Below are positions 60,374 to 64,000 of a stretch of DNA of 64,000 nucleotides, in pieces; within the stretch, counting starts at the first letter, position 1; each line of letters starts with the position of its first letter. The translations under genes and the position numbers were made by a program. The DNA comes from Stenocarpella maydis. Lineage: Eukaryota; Ascomycota; Sordariomycetes; Diaporthales; Diaporthaceae. Below the pieces are notes generated by a model, which searched no databases, was not told where the DNA came from, and saw nothing but the letters and a program-made list of their open reading frames with translations. The stretch is taken from NCBI GenBank assembly GCA_002270565.1, contig NQMI01000039.1, positions 930 through 64,929 on the forward strand. The letters are read 5' to 3'.

Positions 60374-61214
60374 GGCCGTCCTGGGTGGGGCTTGGGGGGA
60401 CGGTTGCTGGTTGCTGTGGGGCCTGCGTCTTGCTCAATGGTTTGGCTGGGGGGGGGGAGGGGCGTCACTGTTGGAAACCTGGGGCCCGGGATGTGGATAC
60501 ATGTGTGGATGCATGAGAGTTGATAGAACTTTTCGATTCTAAGGGCATTTGGCATTAACAATTCTTTGCGATGTTTTTTTTCCCCCGGGCAGGGAGACAT
60601 GATAGAGGGATAAAATACATCATGGAGGCGTTCTAGGATGCATTCTGAATACATCCGTTGGTACATACAACCTGTGCTCCAAGGCACGGTAACTCTTGAC
60701 AGTCATTTCCTGGTTTCTCTTGAAATCCCGTACCAGCGTCGTTCATGTGATGTGTGATGAAGAGAGAACATGTTGAACATACCTCATGCCCGTCATATGT
60801 CATGAAAGCTGCTTTTACTTGCCCACCTGGGCACCTTCGGGAGGCACAGAATCTCGACTTGTGGGTTGCTGTTGTGTTGGTATGCTTCGGCTTTTTCTTT
60901 ATTCTGTCTTATCTATGGCACTACCCATACGGGGTATTGCATTGGCGCCGCTGTGCTAATAATTACTCCCGCTATACCTCTGCCGAGGTCGAGTGACAGG
61001 AGCCAGAGGAATGTCTCACTTCAGAACCTGACCAAAGCCCCGCGGCATCTTGGCCCCCGGGCAAGCATAGCGCAAGTACTGCAGGCGAAACCTACCCAGC
61101 ATTTTCATTCCATGTATTTGGCAATGCATATGGATGTCATGCTGGTGCCTCCCAGTGATCACCACATAAATGCCTCGGTAGAATAGTGTCATGCTCATGC
61201 AGAAGACTGTCAAC
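60374..61214. other. Intergenic between convergent sym1 and uap1
   Basis: About 840 bases between two convergent stop codons, expected to hold both 3' UTRs. No gene is seen. Confidence 0.55.
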
Positions 61215-62802
61215 CTACTCAGCTGGGTCTGCAACAACAGCTGGCAGCGCGAACTCCTTCCCCTTGAGGTGGCCTAGACCCTCACCACCCTGTGTCGGAC
61301 GTCAGATGTGCTAGCAGTTCTAGGATATGTAGGGGGGAGGGCACACTCACATAGCTGATCAGAGGGGACACCTCGACGCCGGCGTCGGCATCGCCGGTAA
61401 GCACGGCTCCGGCGGCCTCCAGCCACCTCTTGCCCTGGGTGGTGATGTCCTTCTTACTAGTGTCGGGGTCATCCTCGCCGGTGCCGCGGGCGTTCTTGAG
61501 CGGCGAGAACTCATCCTCGCGCTTGACCTCGAGGCAGGCGAACTTGTCGAGCTGCAGTAGGGGGAAGACATCGAAGACGAACTGCTCCAGCTTGATGCCG
61601 TTGGGCTTCTCGGGCTTGACGGTCTCGCCGGACTTCAGGTCGACGTGGGGGATCTTCTTCCTGGCGACGTGATGGGGCAGATCCTTAGAGAAGCTCGGGA
61701 TCTTCTCGAGGAAGCCGATGCTGTAGTAGTGGTTGACAATGTTGGCGGCGCGGAACTTGAGCACGCCGGGCTGCTTGGGGTCCTTGGCCTCGGCCGTCTC
61801 CTTGTCGATCTCGCTGTACTCGACGACGTCCGGGCGGCCGTTTTTGGACAGGATCAGGCCGACCGACTCGGTGGCGTTGCGCTTGCGCACCACCTTGGTG
61901 GCGATCTCGACGTTCTTGGAGGCGGCGAAGCCGGTGAAGGTGGGGTCGGCGACCCTCACCAGGCAGTTGTCGACGCAGTACGAGTGGACGTGCTCGATGC
62001 CTCGCTTGCGCAGGTCGCCCAGGACGGGCGAGGTGACCAGGGCCTGGTAGATGCCTCCGTTGCCGTCAGGAGCAACGGCGACCCTGGCCTTGCTCTCGAG
62101 CAGGATCTTGCCGTCATTGGAGATACATGGCAGCACGCCTTGCTCGAAGATGATGACGTTCTCCTTCTTGAGGCCGAAGTAGTTCTTTTCCTGGAAGAAC
62201 CTCTCGGTTGGGCCCCTCGTGGGTCCGCTGGTCATGACGTACCATGGCACGACGACCTCGTGGTCCTCGGGGAGGCCGGCGTGCTTGTGTGCCAGCGCCT
62301 GCAGGCGGCGGATGCGCTCGGCCTGGATCTGGAAGAGGGACTTGTGTGAGGGCAGGCCAATGTCGAAGCAGCCCTTGGGGTCCGAGCTGCCCAGTCTTGT
62401 GCCCTGGCCGCCAGCCATGAGAACCACGCCGACCTTGTTCTTTGCGGTGAGCTCCAGGCCCGAGTCGTACCATTTCTTGAGCTGGCCGGCGTCCGAGTCG
62501 AGGACGCTGGCGGTGGCGGATTCGGGGAGGGGCTCGAGCTCGGCCTTCTTGGAATCGGCCTCGGGCGGGTTGAGGGCCTTGTCTGTGATGGTGTTGATGT
62601 AGTCGGGGTCGAAGCCGCTGAGCTGGTGGTAGAGGTGCGCCTGCTCGTCCTTGGAGAGGGAGTCCCAGAAGGTGAAGACCTGTTCCTGGCCCGCCTGCTG
62701 GTATTTCTCCTGGAGCGCCTTGACCTCGTCGGCCGAGGGGGTCCGTGGAGGGGCATCACCACCCTGGCTGCCGATGTTGAGGGCGTTCTTGATGGTCTCC
62801 AT
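61215..62802 (-). CDS. uap1: UDP-N-acetylglucosamine pyrophosphorylase, 2 exons
   Basis: Exon 1 is 62802-61351 and exon 2 is 61289-61215; the 61-nt intron (GTGAGT..CAG, CTGAC branch) leads to the C-terminus [19 protein letters not shown]. The product is 508 aa. The start is the ATG giving METIKNALN; upstream the frame opens only from a TTG. The nucleotide-binding loop [17 protein letters not shown] (128-144) and [38 protein letters not shown] and [15 protein letters not shown] mark the eukaryotic UAP1/QRI1 family. It makes UDP-GlcNAc from UTP and GlcNAc-1-phosphate in the cytosol, supplying chitin, GPI anchors and N-glycans. Confidence 0.95.
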
Positions 62803-63877
62803 GGTTTTGTGAGTGGTGCGACTGACGTGAAAATGGTCCAATTGGGTATACTATTATCAAGAGTCAGTCAGTTAGTGACGCACCAAAGAAGAGGACAGGC
62901 AGGCAGACAGACAGCAATAATAAATAATACGAAGGCCAGCAGGCAGCGTCGCCGCTGCGCTCGGCCGGGTGGGCAGTCAGCTTGCTTTGTACTAATACCA
63001 AGGCCGGGATGAGAGCTGGAGCTCCCTGCGGCCCATCAGCCCCTCCAGCCCCTCCATCCTCTAAGAAGCCCCGCCAACCCCTGATTCCGACTCCCCTGCA
63101 GTGGATGCGCCCAGCCAGCCAGTAGCGGGAGCCTTCCCCTGCAAGAGCCGGCTTGTGACGTCGACACCATCCCCATCAGCCACCTCCTATTCGTCCACGC
63201 ACCCCGTTACGGTTCAACAGCACACGGTACTCCGTACCTGATAACCTAGTAAAGACTATAGACCATCCAGGCACCTCACGGAGCACGGAATACGAGCTAC
63301 CTTGCATCTAGGCCTTTTGTTCGCCCCGTCTCGTGCACATGGCTCCGTTGCCTCTGGCCTGACTTGTCGGCCGGCCGTCTGGAGCCTCAAAGCTGCATGT
63401 GAGAGGCCAAAAGCTCTATCAGGGCACGGGCTCACGGAGCCTCACTAAAGAGCTGTCGATATAATCTGTCAGTATCTCCTCAGAACACCAAAACCTGACA
63501 AGCACGAGAACATGGGAGTATTTCAACATGTAGAAGCCCTCTGCATTCCGTTCCATGGCAGCAAGCAGGCTACGGCAGTTGCCACCCAATAATGCATCAG
63601 GGCCACGTAGTATACCAGGGTTTGAAATGTTCAAGGCCACTCATATCAGCCCTAGCATTTCAGCCCCAGCTTTACACAGTATATCACTGATGAGACCTCC
63701 CACCAACAAATCCGAGGCTATTCGTGAATTTAGCCGGGGTGGCATTACGTGGCCGAAGTGACAATAATTCAGGTGGCCAACTCGCGAGTGTCCAAGCACT
63801 TTGGCCACCCTCCAGCCGTCAGGCCTTGAAATACCGGCGCAGGCAGTGCCTTCGGCGCAACCAACGGGTCAAACAAC
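62803..63877. other. Shared upstream region of uap1 and the next gene
   Basis: About 1.1 kb between divergent genes, likely with two promoters. GAGTCAGTCAG lies at about 62862, near uap1. No coding region is supported. Confidence 0.5.
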
Positions 63878-64000
63878 ATGTCAACACCCGAGACTGAGGA
63901 ACCCAACGGCTCGGTCCCGCCCCCGCAATCGTCCTTCAGCGGCAGACTCAACATGGAAAACTTCAGGTTCAAGGCCGAGACGCAGTCGCCACCGGCGGGA
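63878..64000 (+). CDS. Start of an unidentified gene, cut by the window edge
   Basis: An ATG in good context (AACAACATGTCA) opens 41 codons, MSTPETEEPNGSVPPPQSSF and onward, to the last base of the window. The polar, Pro/Ser-rich start and the GC-rich codons look like the N-terminus of a fungal protein, but no domain is reached. The true start could lie elsewhere. Confidence 0.4.
   Translation, partial: MSTPETEEPNGSVPPPQSSFSGRLNMENFRFKAETQSPPAG

Overview
The window is nuclear DNA of a filamentous ascomycete, most likely a Sordariomycete. The intact genes are GC-rich, and their introns are short (47-168 nt) with fungal GT..AG ends and CTGAC/CTAAC branch points. They include a Neurospora ccg-9-type trehalose synthase. 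AT-rich blocks hold transposons broken by C-to-T and G-to-A changes of the kind repeat-induced point mutation (RIP) makes. I did not try to name a species.

Layout. 1-4.3 kb: secreted lactonohydrolase and an MFS transporter with an apparent 1-nt frameshift. 5.4-13.0 kb: a complete but decayed Ty1/copia retrotransposon on the minus strand, then AT-rich DNA. 14.7-16.0 kb: aspartate-semialdehyde dehydrogenase. 16.4-26.6 kb: repeat block with LTRs of a second copia family, a decayed gene with a Ulp1/C48-like protease signature, a decayed copia pol, and three N joints, two of which are flanked by exact-length false-looking duplications. 26.9-38.1 kb: gene-rich core (sugar transporter, trehalose synthase, second sugar transporter, GINS subunit Psf3). 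38.4-42.3 kb: a 3.9-kb Tc1/mariner-type element with long terminal inverted repeats, a dead transposase and a second long gene of unknown function, inserted between divergent psf3 and Mn superoxide dismutase. 46.7-47.8 kb: an isolated, intact five-exon gene for a secreted DAPG-hydrolase-like protein. 48.2-58.1 kb: AT-rich graveyard with three more LTRs, a repeat carrying telomere-like motifs, and two opposed Fot1/pogo transposase relics. 59.6-64 kb: Sym1/Mpv17-type mitochondrial membrane protein, UDP-N-acetylglucosamine pyrophosphorylase, and the start of a further gene cut by the window edge.

The core genes are housekeeping (threonine/methionine synthesis, replication, chitin precursor, oxidative defence, trehalose and sugar uptake) and form no obvious single pathway. 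The most notable material is the decayed mobile-element gene content (Ulp1-like gene, mariner second gene), the isolated hydrolase, and evidence that the assembly joined differently mutated repeat copies. All gene models were made by eye from codon frames, splice signals and remembered family motifs; no database search was run.
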